A stretch of 64,000 bases of DNA from Merluccius polli (lineage: Eukaryota > Chordata > Actinopteri > Gadiformes > Merlucciidae). This document shows positions 54,900-64,000 of the stretch, one piece after another. The notes beneath the pieces are model-generated. The model saw only the letters and a program-made list of their open reading frames with translations, was not told where the DNA came from and searched no databases. Every line of letters begins with the position of its first letter. Position 1 is the stretch's first letter. The stretch spans positions 31,001 through 95,000 of the forward strand of contig JAOPHQ010002896.1 in NCBI GenBank assembly GCA_030340625.1, read 5' to 3'. The translations under genes were made by a program, and so were the position numbers.

Positions 54900-55310
54900 C
54901 CTGAATCAGTGTGATTAATCTGAGCATTCTGGGAAATTGGCCAGCATTCATTTGTAAACAAGGTAACCTCTGCTTCCAAAGTCACGCGTCATAAAATGCG
55001 GCTCGCACTTCGACTTTCTTTGATTTCGACGCGCAAGCGAAAAATACAAACAGGAAAGGAAGGCATTTATCAAAGCTGTCAAACAGTCAAACGTTCTCTC
55101 GCCGGACGGAGCCCGCCGGTGGAAACACGGACACAGCACTAACAACAAAGCGAGCGGAGAGTTGAATCTCTTGCGTTTATGTTATATTCATGTCGCTAAT
55201 CCTCTCCCTTGCATTCAACCGTCCCCTAGTACCGCAGCGATACGCAGCTCTGCCGCGAAGGTGTCTGATTCACAACCGGTTCCCCTTCCCAGGTGACAGA
55301 ATGGACTGCA
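54900..55310. other. unique DNA, no gene recognised
   Basis: Mixed composition with CpGs (GACGCGCAAGCG near 55028). It could be regulatory. No exon is called. Confidence 0.45.
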
Positions 55311-55314
55311 TTTA

Positions 55315-55530
55315 CAAAGTGCTTTTCTAACCCGCGGCCACTCGAAGCGCTTCGCAATTAGTGCCTCGCATTCGCCCAGCCGGCTCCTCGGGAGCCGTTA
55401 GGGTTTTAGGCGTCCTGCTGCGGACGCCTCGACACTCATAAGCTAGGGGGAGCTGGGGAATCGAACCGGCAGCCTTTCCGGGTTGCCAGGCGACCCGCTC
55501 TACCTGCCTGAACCGCTGCCCGCCCACGTG
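55315..55530 (-). mobile_element. tRNA-derived SINE, family B
   Basis: Read on the minus strand, GGGCGGGCAGCGGTTCAGGC, AGGTAGAGCGGGTCGCCTGG and CTGCCGGTTCGATTCCCCAG give a well-preserved A-box/B-box head. The far end AAAAGCACTTTGTAAATGC mirrors the fish SINE end seen on plus as TATATAGCGCTTTTC. Length about 215 bp. Confidence 0.82.
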
Positions 55531-55534
55531 CCTC

Positions 55535-56210
55535 CCCTGTGAGGAAGGAGGACAGAGGGGACAAGGACGGAGGGAAGAAGGACAGAGGGCGGCGTATAGC
55601 TCAACTCCGTTGTGTTCGACTTTCACTCTCTTGTCCCCCCCCTAATATCCTCACCCGGGGCTGAGGCTCTTCTGGGGGTCTATTTAGACACTAGAGGTGA
55701 CCTGCTTCCACGGCTCACCTCGTCTTGTCCTGGATCAACCCAAGTGTGGGCCGGCGTGCGGGGGTTTGCCGAGCTCTCTCTCCTGGCTCCTAAGGAGGTG
55801 TAGAACAAGATGGAGAGGCGTTATCACCGACGGGAGGATCTTTATTCTGCTGGGTGGGTGAACAGGGTTCAAAAGCCCAACAGGTTTTCTCTCACAGTCC
55901 TGAACACTGCGCTATTGGTGATCTATACGCTACGAAGCAATTTGAGAGAATTATATAATAATAAAAAAAAATCTCCACCCACTATTGGCTCAATACAGCG
56001 GGAGTGGATTTCGGTTTTTATGAGAAAATGAGACTATATTGTTAGCCTTGTATAGCCTTTAAACCTCTTTATCGCTTTCTCTTTTCACTTTTTCTTTGTT
56101 CACTTTCTTTTCTCGCTCCCTCTCTCCTCTTTGTGTTTGCTGAACAGGCCGAGAGTAAAGAGAGTAAAATAAAGTAAAAATAGATGCGTGCATGCGATAA
56201 AGATGGCTTT
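55535..56210. other. unique DNA, no gene recognised
   Basis: Plus frames 55612-55803 and 55810-56031 show no domain. No splice-flanked exon is convincing. Confidence 0.45.
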
Positions 56211-56216
56211 GTGGGA

Positions 56217-56241
56217 GTGTGTGTGTGTGTGTGTGTGTGAG
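56217..56241. repeat. (TG)n microsatellite
   Basis: About 12 TG repeats. Confidence 0.93.
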
Positions 56242-56300
56242 AGAGTTTTTCAGTAATGAGTTTTATTTATCATTCACACATTAGATAACAAGTGGAAGTT

Positions 56301-56324
56301 GTATGTGTGTGTGTGTGTGTGTGT

Positions 56325-56366
<42 letters not shown>

Positions 56367-56378
56367 AAGAGAGAGAAT
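56301..56378. repeat. (TG)n then (GA)n
   Basis: TG run, GACA join, then GA run. Confidence 0.94.
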
Positions 56379-56595
56379 AGGAAGTATTTAGTCCAGATCT
56401 AGTAGGGATGTGCTGACTTGTGACATTACTGCCAGGGGAAGAGATGCACCTCTCTGGGAAAATCAATATCAGGACATAATATCAGCTCTGCAATAATTAG
56501 AATAAATATGTCCGGTTATGGTGAGAGATGGACTACAATGAATTGTAGTCATTATTCATAGTCTCTGTACTATCGGAGACGCGCACGTATGGCAC

Positions 56596-56653
56596 GCACA
56601 CACACACACATGCACGCACACGCGCACACACGCATGCACACACGCACACACAG
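56596..56653. repeat. (CA)n with CGCA interruptions
   Basis: CA/CG repeats with ATGCACGCACACGCG. AT-rich unique DNA follows to 56930 with no feature. Confidence 0.92.
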
Positions 56654-56941
56654 GTCAATATATATGATAAAACTTGCCAATATATCTTTAGTTTGATGCA
56701 TCTTATCTGGTTAGACTGAAGAGGTCTATAATGAATCCACATTGCTAGATATCTTTTGTCTGCCAGTCGGTCTAAAATATGTGAGGTTTGTCAATAACTG
56801 TAATGTATAATATAAGTTAATCTTATAGCACAATCTAAAATATAGCCACTGGTATTCATATGTATGTAAATATTCAAAATATGACCTTCAATCTACATTT
56901 GCAGATTCATTCATAGTTTTATTTCGTTTTATATGAACTAT

Positions 56942-57202
56942 TTCTCTCTTTCCCTCTCTCTCTCTGTCTCTCTCAGTTTCTGTGTGTGTTTGTCTGTCTC
57001 TCTCTCTCTCCCTCTGTCTGTCTGTGTCTCTTCAACTCTTCATCATGATCAACAGGGTGTCTCTCTCTCTGTCTCTCTTTCCCCTCCTCTCTCTCCCTCC
57101 CTTTCTGTTTGTGTCCGTCTCTCTGTCCATCTCTCTCTCTGTCTCTCTCTCTGTATGTCTGTCTGTCTGTCTCTCTTCATCTCTTCATCTCTTCATCTCT
57201 CC
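56942..57202. repeat. CT/TCTG-rich tract
   Basis: CTCTCTGTCTCTC mixtures, ending in three copies of CATCTCTT. Confidence 0.9.
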
Positions 57203-57262
57203 CCACGGAGTCAAACGCACCCAATAATCTCAGCCCCAGTCTCAAAGGGCTTCACAGCCTAC

Positions 57263-57295
57263 ATTATCCCATTCAGCGTGCCTGAATGGGATAAT
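57263..57295. repeat. perfect 14-bp hairpin
   Basis: ATTATCCCATTCAG (57263-57276), loop CGTGC, then the exact complement at 57282-57295. No T run follows, so this is not a terminator-type element. Confidence 0.93.
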
Positions 57296-57564
57296 AAACA
57301 ATGGCAATATGTGACAGCAGCTGGTGTTTTGGTCCCAAAGTAGGGCAAGGAAATGTTCTAATTTTTTTTTTACAGATCATGAAAGTGCAGATTGTAAGCT
57401 TTCAAATTATGCGTCATACGTTTAAATCTGAAAATAGCTGAAGAAGATGTTTATTTGAACCTTAGTACACCGAAAAATCAACTAGCAGAGAAAATCCCCC
57501 TTTAAAGTGATTGAGCTTGTTCACACTTCTCACAGACAGGTAATGGGTGCGAACAATAGCTAGT

Positions 57565-57800
57565 TAACTCCGCCCCCAACCACTCCCCTACTAGACTCCA
57601 CCCCCAAACCACTCCCCCAATAGACTCCACCCCAAACCACTCCCCCAATAAACTTCACCCCCAACCCACTCCCCCACTAGACTCCACTCACAAACCACTC
57701 CCCACTAGACTCCACCCCCAAACCACTCCCCCAATAGACTCCACCCCCAAACCACTCCCCTAATTGACTTCACACCCAACCCACTCCACCACTAGACTCC
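57565..57800. repeat. 28-bp minisatellite AACCACTCCCCCAATAGACT
   Basis: About eight units with CACCCCCAAACCACTCCCC and variants (ACTAGACTCC, AATAAACTTC). Confidence 0.93.
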
Positions 57801-58350
57801 CTGTCATTATCCGTCAGTCAGCTAACCCTCAGGCAGCAAACCTGCAGGGCTGACAAATTGCTAAATGTACATTAAAAATAAACTTGAAGCGCAAACGTAA
57901 GCACCATAAAATGTGGAAATGCCTCTTATAGCTTAGGCTTTTAAGCCTAATGTATTAAGCCAAAATGTATATTAAGTTTTGAGGCCAATAGACATCAGTC
58001 AGCAAAAAATCTTGCACAATTGTGACCTGATTAATGACAGACAATGGATATTAATTCTTTAATTCTGTAATTTATTTAAAAAATAACACAGGTTGGCACT
58101 TGAACGCAGCTGGTAGTTATTACTGTGGCATTGCCACCACAGATCTGTCCGGGTTTTGTGCTCGCTAGGGAGCAATGACTTCCACAGCCTTGTGAAGTTG
58201 CACAGACCAATAACACACTCCCTTGCAAAGACACAACTATTACTTATGAGATTGGATTAATTAGGGGTGTACATACCTATCCACACAACATTATCATTCA
58301 ATAAAAAAGCATTTCACTTTTCTATAATCTATTTACACTTCAGAACATGA
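57800..58350. other. AT-rich unique DNA, no gene recognised
   Basis: It lies downstream (minus sense) of the decayed transposon frame and may be part of the same dead element. Confidence 0.4.
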
Positions 58351-58354
58351 GTCT

Positions 58355-58650
58355 TATACACAACTTTGACACGTACCAAGCTTTTCCACAGCATCTTTGC
58401 AGAGATGCCACACTGAGGCTTTGGTGACATTGCTCTCAAGTCCCTGTGACCCGGGTGTGGGCCAGGCAGGACCATGGTGTGGTCTTCTGCGTGGTTTCAT
58501 TATGAATGACACACAACTCTTTCGATGTCCTCAGTATTGTTCTTGTTTGTCCGTGGAAATGTCCTCCTCTGGCGTGCTACTGTGCCAACGCCATGCTCCT
58601 TGTAGAGTTGGGCAATGATTTGGAGACTTTTTTTGCTAATCCTGAACCAA
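58355..58650 (-). pseudogene. decayed transposon-encoded protein fragment
   Basis: The minus frame from about 58640 reads KSLQIIAQLYKEHG and later NNTEDIERVV, then meets TAA and TGA at 58502-58497. It continues in the same frame as NHAEDHTMVLPG, then PHPGHRD. The N-x-AE...LPG...PG-x-R spacing matches, from memory, a large uncharacterised ORF family multiplied in fish and cnidarian genomes. In-frame stops show it is dead. The family is recalled, not searched. Confidence 0.5.
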
Positions 58651-58719
58651 AACAAACAAACAAACACACTGGTTTCAGACTGTGCTCCATCGCTAACTAG
58701 CAACAACTGTTTGGCTAGC

Positions 58720-59080
58720 CTCGTGGGCTAATGAATAAATATCTAAATAAACAAACACCAGCTGTTCCTCTCTGGCGGTACTGTAGCAATGGGGGTAGTG
58801 GAAGAGCAAGCTTGTTAAAAAAATACAATGCTAACATTAGTGATGCTCATGTTAGCGCCATTGCGCTAGCTAGTTTGTGACGCTAACGTAAGCAAAGCAG
58901 GCTAATGCACATAACAACCCCTAGAAGCTAGATAGCTAGTCGCTGCTGTACATGTTTAGCACATCACAACATGCTAAAAACACATAACTACACATGACTA
59001 GATGATCACACAGACCCCAAAACCTAAACAAGACATAGGTTTCACTGTTTCGAATAAATAACAGCATATGTATCAACAGA
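58720..59080. other. AT-rich DNA rich in GCTAGC-type words
   Basis: GCTAACATTAG, GCTAGCTAG and similar words recur but form no regular array. No gene is supported. Confidence 0.4.
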
Positions 59081-59147
59081 CTGTAATATCCTCACATAGC
59101 CACAAGGGAATAGAAACAAATATATAAGTTGCATTAACTGCACCTGG

Positions 59148-59203
59148 CCACCAGATGGCAGCACACATAATACACTGGGGGCGGGCGCTCAGCACTAGCC
59201 AAT
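59148..59203 (+). promoter_or_regulatory. CTCF-type core, GC box and CCAAT box
   Basis: CCACCAGATGGCAG (59148-59161) matches the CTCF core CCASYAGRKGGCRS at every position. GGGGGCGGG lies near 59177 and CCAAT at 59199-59203. AATAAA follows at 59386-59391. The CCAAT-to-AATAAA layout with a TG at 59082 could be a solitary LTR, but I found no target duplication. Confidence 0.4.
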
Positions 59204-59698
59204 CAGAGCATAGTATGCGTCATAGAGGCCACGCCTGCCCAGATACTACCAAACCACACATCCGGGGGGAGACCAGAAACCCCCAGGCAGCGTATCTGGA
59301 TAGATATCCGGCTAAGGGTCGCTCCACGCGTGAACTATACATACCTCTCCTTTTGCTTCATAGATAATATACCTAAAGCTAAACAAATAAAGTGAGTTAA
59401 AAGCGATCCTGTGTCGGCGGCCTTCTTCCTCAAAGAACAGCACAACATCATAGATATCAAACCACCCCCGAGTAAATGCAGAAGGTGTCCGGCAGGGGAT
59501 AGTGAATCGTTCATTTTGGTAGACACTTTCTTTGTGGTTTGAGTCAATTCTGAATCATTCATAGATGTCAGTATAGTTCCCAAAACAAGCAAGTCTCTGT
59601 CCACTAAAAATAACGCTGTGTTCAGTCTGGTGTTGTGGATCAATTCTGGAGATAGTCTGCAAGAGACAGCCTGTTCTGTTCTCATCTCTCGCAATCAA

Positions 59699-59990
59699 AG
59701 TTTCTTATCTTGTCCATTTGGCTTGCGCAATCGGTGGATCGACGATTACAATATCAACTGATCTTGAAACCTTTTCAATGCCCACAGCCACAGTGCCATG
59801 GTCATTGTCCTCCCCCCCCCCATCACAACACAACGTTGAAGTCCAGATCCAGATCCACGGGTGCCGACCCTTCCCCAGGGATTGTTACATGTACCGCTTT
59901 GGTCTTTGGGAATCGATGTGCGTCGGTGAGCAGAGTTTGATCAGCCACACCGGTCCTTGTCCTTTAAAAGGAAAAAAAACATCCCAAACC
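59699..59990 (-). pseudogene. possible decayed coding remnant, frameshifted at a G run
   Basis: On the minus strand one frame reads FPKTKAVHVTIPGEGSAPVD and on to a TGA just before a G run (plus C run at 59811-59821). After the run a different frame reads DNDHGTVAVGIEKVSRSVDI and ends at TAA near 59720. The two halves read as one protein-like sequence broken at the homopolymer. The family is unknown. It may belong to the same dead element as 58355-58650 or be chance. Confidence 0.3.
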
Positions 59991-60019
59991 TTGAAACCTT
60001 GGCAAGAGTGCTAGATGCC

Positions 60020-60480
60020 ATAATGTGCAGATATATAATGGAAGCATGAACAAGCAAAACAAAGGTAAAGTAAGATTAAGGTGTGCTTTTGCAGGCTGTA
60101 AAACTAAAGGCGCACTGCAATGCCAAGTTGTTGAAGCCTGGAAAAAAGCAGAGCAGGGCGCTGCGCCTTTTTACAGATGCAAAGCAACCATGCAACATCT
60201 TCATCTGAACATACAATTTTTATACATTATTCCATTTTTCCAACACGGTGAGCCCTTGGCAGCAAGACGCGAGGCGCTCAGCAATGCGAAAGCAGTGAGC
60301 AAAATGCTTGGTTCCCATTGATAACAAATCCCAAATAGCCGCCGTCGGCTGCTTAAACGCGCTCGCTGCTCCAGGTTGTTAGATAGAATAGTTAAGATTA
60401 GTAATGAGAATCAAACACGCCTCGAGACAAACGCACCTCGAGTCAAATAATGATATATCAACTAATATATTAACATGTTA
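60020..60480. other. unique DNA, no gene recognised
   Basis: The plus frame 60025-60321 (98 codons) has several Cys and basic residues (RCAFAGCKTKGALQCQ) but no recognisable finger spacing or splice context, so it is not called. Confidence 0.4.
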
Positions 60481-60485
60481 GCGTG

Positions 60486-60521
<36 letters not shown>
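60486..60521. repeat. (CA)n microsatellite
   Basis: About 18 CA repeats. Confidence 0.95.
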
Positions 60522-60523
<2 letters not shown>

Positions 60524-60529
60524 GAAGTG

Positions 60530-61130
60530 TAGGTCAAATTCTGCCATTTAAAACAAACCGTTTACACTTTTTGGAATAATTGAATACACAAGTTGTAAGA
60601 GATGTGATCCTGACGTTTGTTTTCTGAGCGGGTGCTGTTGTGTTTCTTTCCCACGTCGAGAATAGAGGCCATTAATAGATTGTGGGGGTTAGCACTAATG
60701 GTGCCTATAGCATCCATTCAGCCACTTAAAGTGATATAATTATTTGTAATTATGCAGGGAAAACAATGTGCCCAGATGTGGGTCAGCCGAGTACACTCGG
60801 GGGGGTTAGCGATAAAAACACGGAGTTGATGGTAGCCGTTTCCACGGTGATAGCGATGCAGCATGCTTAATGGGATGCTGGGGTACAGCTTCTGACCCCT
60901 GGATCACAGCCCACTCCTCACTGTTAAGACGCTCCTCTCTGTTCCTCCTGCTCCTCCCTCCCCCCTCCTCTGCTCTGCTCCTCTGTACTCCTCTTTCATC
61001 CTTTCTGCCCTTCTTTCCTCCTCTCTGGAGAAGAGTTAGAGACTGAAACATGGGCATGGAGAGGAAGGTGTAATGATGATGACGATGATAAACTACACGT
61101 AAACTAATATTCATGCAAACTCATTCCCCT
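60530..61130. other. unique DNA, no gene recognised
   Basis: Even composition to 60920, pyrimidine-rich after. The minus frame 60806-61114 has no domain. Confidence 0.45.
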
Positions 61131-61132
61131 CT

Positions 61133-61134
<2 letters not shown>

Positions 61135-61229
<95 letters not shown>

Positions 61230-61248
61230 TGTATATATATACAGTATA
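61135..61248. repeat. (CT)n then (TA)n
   Basis: CT to 61178, TA to about 61228, then the TACTGTATATATATACAGTA palindrome. Confidence 0.95.
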
Positions 61249-61408
61249 TGGGGTGGGGTGAGAAAAAGAAAGAGAGATACACAGAGGGGGAGAGACATGG
61301 GTGTAATGCTCATACCACAACTTTCAACCTCCCATACGTGGATGTGCAGATTTATTTACGTGTTTGAAACGTAGATACATATACGCCGACTGCATGCATA
61401 TCATTCAT

Positions 61409-61425
61409 AGAGAGAGAAAGAGACA

Positions 61426-61459
<34 letters not shown>

Positions 61460-61470
61460 CAGAGAGAGAG
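61409..61470. repeat. (GA)n with GACA
   Basis: GA repeat with AGACAGAGACAG interruptions. Confidence 0.92.
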
Positions 61471-61633
61471 GCTGTGGAGATATCTTCATAAAAAGTGTTG
61501 CTTTTTTAACCAATAAAAACATTTTTTTTATCAAGCACTTTATGGATAGGATCTTGTGATTAAGATGACAAATGTCCGTGCGCACGTTATAAATAATATT
61601 ACTTTTGTTTTGGTACAACAACAAAATGTTGAC

Positions 61634-62199
61634 CTTCTTTTTGGGTGAACATGGTGGTGATGGACTGTGGAGATGATCTGATGTTTGTTCCAGAGGAGGA
61701 GGAGGAGGAGTAGCAGGAGGAAGAGGAGCAGGAGGAGTAGGATCAGAAGGAGGAGGAGCAGGAGGAAGACGAGCAGGAGCAGTAGGGTCAGAAGGAGGAG
61801 GAGGAGCAGGAGGAAGACGAGCAGGAGGAGTAGGATCAGAAGGAGGAGGAGGAGCAGGAGGAAGACGAGCAGGAGGAGTAGGATCAGAAGGAGGAGGAGG
61901 ATCAGCAGGAGGAGGAGGGCCAGAAGGAGGAGGAGGAGCAGGGGGAAGACGAGCTGGAGGAGTAGGATCAGAAGGAGGAGGAGGAGGAGGAGCAGGAGGA
62001 AGAGGAGCAGGAGGAGTAGGATCAGAAGGAGGAGGAGGATCAGGAGGAAGACGAGCAGGAGGAGTAGGAGCAGAAGGAGGAGTAGCAGGAGGAAGACGAG
62101 CAGGAGGAGTAGGATCAGAAGGAGGAGGAGTAGCAGGAGGAAGATGAGCAGGAGGAGTAGGATCAGAAGGAGGAGCAGGAGGAGGAGGGCCAGAAGGTC
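61634..62199 (-). CDS. candidate proline-rich repeat exon (coding VNTR) or GGA minisatellite
   Basis: On the minus strand CCTGAC (branch-like) and TTGTTCTCATGTCTCTTCTTCTAACAG (62226-62200 as a whole) form a strong acceptor. The frame then reads GPSGPPPPAPPSDPTPP and continues as about 11 imperfect 15-residue repeats of the type SDPTPPARLPPAPPP. It leaves the repeat through LEQTSDHLHSPSPPCSPKKK. The best exit is a weak AAG|GTCAAC donor at 61634. Start phase 1 equals that of 18424-18611. The plus strand is also open (Arg/Ser-rich) because the 45-bp period is a multiple of 3, so open frame alone proves nothing. Confidence 0.35.
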
Positions 62200-62205
62200 C
62201 TGTTA
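61690..62205. repeat. 45-bp minisatellite AGGAGGAGTAGGATCAGAAG
   Basis: Units contain GGAGGAGTAGGATCAGAAGG and AGCAGGAGGAAGACGAGCAG. About 11 copies differ by GGA triplet number. Confidence 0.95.
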
Positions 62206-62296
62206 GAAGAAGAGACATGAGAACAATACAGAGAGGTCAGGAAGTGTCCCACTTTGATCCTTAGATCCAGAGAGGGAGGCGCACAACCGTACATAG

Positions 62297-62545
62297 ACCA
62301 TACTAACACTGTGTTAAGACCATGCTAACACCATGCTAACACCATGCTAACACCGTGCTAACACCATGCTAACACCGTGCTAACACCATGCTAACACCGT
62401 GCTAACACCATGTTAACACCGTGCTAACACCGTGCAAAGACCTTACAAACACCATGGAAAGACAATCTAAAGGTCATACGAGGACCACGCTGAGACCACG
62501 CTAAGACCACGCTAAGACCACGCTAAGACCACGCTAAGACCAAGA
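62297..62545. repeat. 11-bp minisatellite ACACCATGCTA / AGACCACGCTA
   Basis: About 20 units alternate CACCATGCTAA and CACCGTGCTAA, then change to GACCACGCTAA. Confidence 0.93.
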
Positions 62546-62549
62546 CCTC

Positions 62550-62940
62550 GGCGAACGCCAAGCCGAGACCGTCCCAACGCGGCGCGAAGACCACACAGAC
62601 GCTAAGCTAGGGGGAAGAGGAACGGCGTCCGCAGGGGGAGAGCGCGCATCTTTCAGCGGCGTATACAGAACATGACCCAGTTTAACGGGCGCAGCGGAGC
62701 GACAATATATCCGCCATATAATGACCCAATATCCATCTTATCTCCTCCGAGTCATAGAAACATTGTCCGAACGATGGCCTTCTTGGACTCCATTAGGACA
62801 GACACAGTGACCGTCGTTTGATGTGTTTCCACAGCAAGCGTACTGTGGCCCCCGGGATTTTGGTTTTGCGAATTAAACATAGACAGCGTTTTAAGGACAG
62901 CGGCAAACTTTCGCCGAAGAGATCAGTGTGATGAAGTCAC
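62550..62940. other. unique DNA, no gene recognised
   Basis: CpG-rich near 62550-62700 (GACCGTCCCAACGCGGCGCG), otherwise featureless. Confidence 0.45.
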
Positions 62941-62947
62941 AGCAAAC

Positions 62948-63036
62948 ACCCACACACTCACACACCCACACACTCACACCCACACTCGCTCACTCACTCA
63001 CTCACTCACTCACTCACTCACTCACTCACTCACACA
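62948..63036. repeat. CACA then (CACT)n
   Basis: CACACTCACACACCC words lead into about 10 CACT repeats (62991-63031). Confidence 0.93.
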
Positions 63037-63190
63037 CAGCTTTGTTTTCCTCCTCCGCTCTGCTTAACGAAGATGTTTTGGAAGCGGCGCAGGCACATCA
63101 GAGAGCGCTTCTCGTGAACAAACTACTGCTGCGGCGCTGCGCTGTGGTTTAATGTGTTTTTTTAAACAACAATGTGACGCCTTCGCCATC

Positions 63191-63210
63191 GTCGTCGTCG
63201 TCGTCGTCTA
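63191..63210. repeat. (CGT)n microsatellite
   Basis: Six to seven CGT triplets. Confidence 0.9.
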
Positions 63211-63259
63211 GACAGACTGCCTCTACTACGCTATATAATAATAGAATGTATTGTTATAG

Positions 63260-63325
63260 TAATAATAATACATTCAATTTATATAGCGCTTTTCAAGGTC
63301 CTCAAAGACGCTTAATGCCACACCA
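63260..63325. mobile_element. SINE-end fragment, family B type
   Basis: TTTATATAGCGCTTTTCAAG followed by TCAAAGACGCTTA is the characteristic end of the fish SINE class represented at 55315-55530. Only this end is preserved. Confidence 0.55.
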
Positions 63326-63423
63326 GACGTAATAATGAGTACTTTTCCAAGTGGCTTGCGGTATTCGAATATTGGACTGTACCTCAGAGTCCTTATACAT
63401 ATGCGTGGGTTCCTTCTCAATGC

Positions 63424-63456
<33 letters not shown>
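63424..63456. repeat. (CAT)n microsatellite
   Basis: Eleven CAT triplets. Confidence 0.95.
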
Positions 63457-63459
63457 GGG

Positions 63460-64000
63460 ATCAAGGGTGCTATCCAAGGTAGCAAAAAGGGCAAAACATG
63501 TTTCATATGAAGCACCGCTGTGTGCAGGTGCGGCGCATTAATAAAAAGATCAATACGATCTCTTACACAAAACTAAACATATTGATTATTAACATCAATC
63601 ATGGAACACTACTGCGCCACACAGTGCAACTGTAACCCTACAGCCGAGGCTTTGAACGCCGCTGGATAAGATGTGACTTCAACATGCTTCAGATTGCACT
63701 TCAAAAACACCATCCAGTATTTGCCTACACATCTGCAGCATCCCTTACATATGTAATCCATTTCAACATAAAGGCATATGTTTGACATGTCGAAATGCAA
63801 TAAGACATCATGCAATTCCTGACATCTTGCTTACCCCCCCCCACCCCCTTCCTATACTCAGAAGACGGTATCTGTTTCCTCTCAGTCTGTTCCAGGCATT
63901 GACAAGAGATCAATAAAACATGCTGTCCCCGCGTGGAGCTGCTGCCAGACCAGACCGATGGATCACAGAGAAAACGATTCGCCAGCCGAGACGCGAAGAG
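63460..64000. other. unique DNA, no gene recognised
   Basis: AT-rich with a short C run at 63834-63841. Minus frames near 63609-63913 have no domain. Confidence 0.45.

Noticed and set aside
57263..57295. microRNA precursor
   Set aside because: A 14-bp stem is far too short. The 8092 hairpin (19 bp) is also below precursor length.
59082..59447. Solitary LTR
   Set aside because: TG start, CCAAT, AATAAA and a CA-rich end fit loosely, but no target duplication or inverted terminal dinucleotide pair could be confirmed.

Overview
The window reads as vertebrate nuclear DNA, most likely from a teleost fish. The evidence is TTAGGG-type motifs, very dense (CA)n, (GA)n and (CTC)n microsatellites, tRNA-derived SINEs whose 3' ends resemble the common fish tail (GCAGACGCTTTTATCC-like), a hAT element with an exact 8-bp target duplication, and many small non-autonomous DNA transposons. 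There is no prokaryotic gene organisation. No complete protein-coding gene, rRNA, tRNA gene or CRISPR array can be supported. Nearly all long open frames are artefacts of simple repeats whose period is a multiple of 3 or whose three frames all avoid stops.

Layout. 1-8 kb: TG, TGCTAGCTC and CTAGGAGA arrays and pyrimidine tracts, with one SINE and one dispersed DNA repeat. 7.7-9.2 kb: a probable hAT-like element swollen by a 36-bp telomere-like minisatellite. 9.2-11.4 kb and 14.3-15.9 kb: AT-rich single-copy-looking DNA. 11.4-14.3 kb: microsatellites, a promoter-like CRE/TATA cluster and a possible small plus-strand exon. 17.6-18.6 kb: a SINE, a TTAA-flanked MITE and, on the minus strand, the best coding candidate in the window (18424-18611, a possible last exon with one membrane span). 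18.6-21.6 kb: unique DNA. 21.6-28.4 kb: a transposon-rich block (54-bp minisatellite inside a MITE, SINEs, an element inside a TA repeat, a precise hAT copy, a perfect 102-bp inverted repeat). 29-33 kb: 56-bp, 20-bp, TCTG, 13-bp and 23-bp minisatellites. 33-42 kb: AT-rich DNA, CA arrays, a second MITE copy, LINE-like tails. 43.2-44.2 kb: a second CCCTAA-containing minisatellite (46 bp). 45.6-47.3 kb: a 1.7-kb array of about 44-bp units. 48.4-49.2 kb: a GTAGTATTCTGTAGTA array containing a perfect 36-bp-arm palindrome. 50.6-51.1 kb: (CTC)n beside a GC-rich coding-like segment. 52.4-53.1 kb: a fold-back element. 55-60 kb: a SINE, a decayed transposon-encoded ORF and regulatory-looking motifs. 61.6-62.2 kb: a GGA/CCT minisatellite that, on the minus strand, could be a proline-rich exon behind a strong splice acceptor.

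Interpretation. The window is probably an intron or intergenic stretch dominated by tandem repeats and transposon debris. Two minus-strand exon candidates (61634-62199 and 18424-18611) begin in the same reading phase and could belong to one large gene, but nothing here proves that. I found no convincing new multi-gene system. The structures most worth a second look are the perfect palindromes, the telomere-like minisatellites, minisatellite growth inside transposons, and the few splice-flanked exon candidates.
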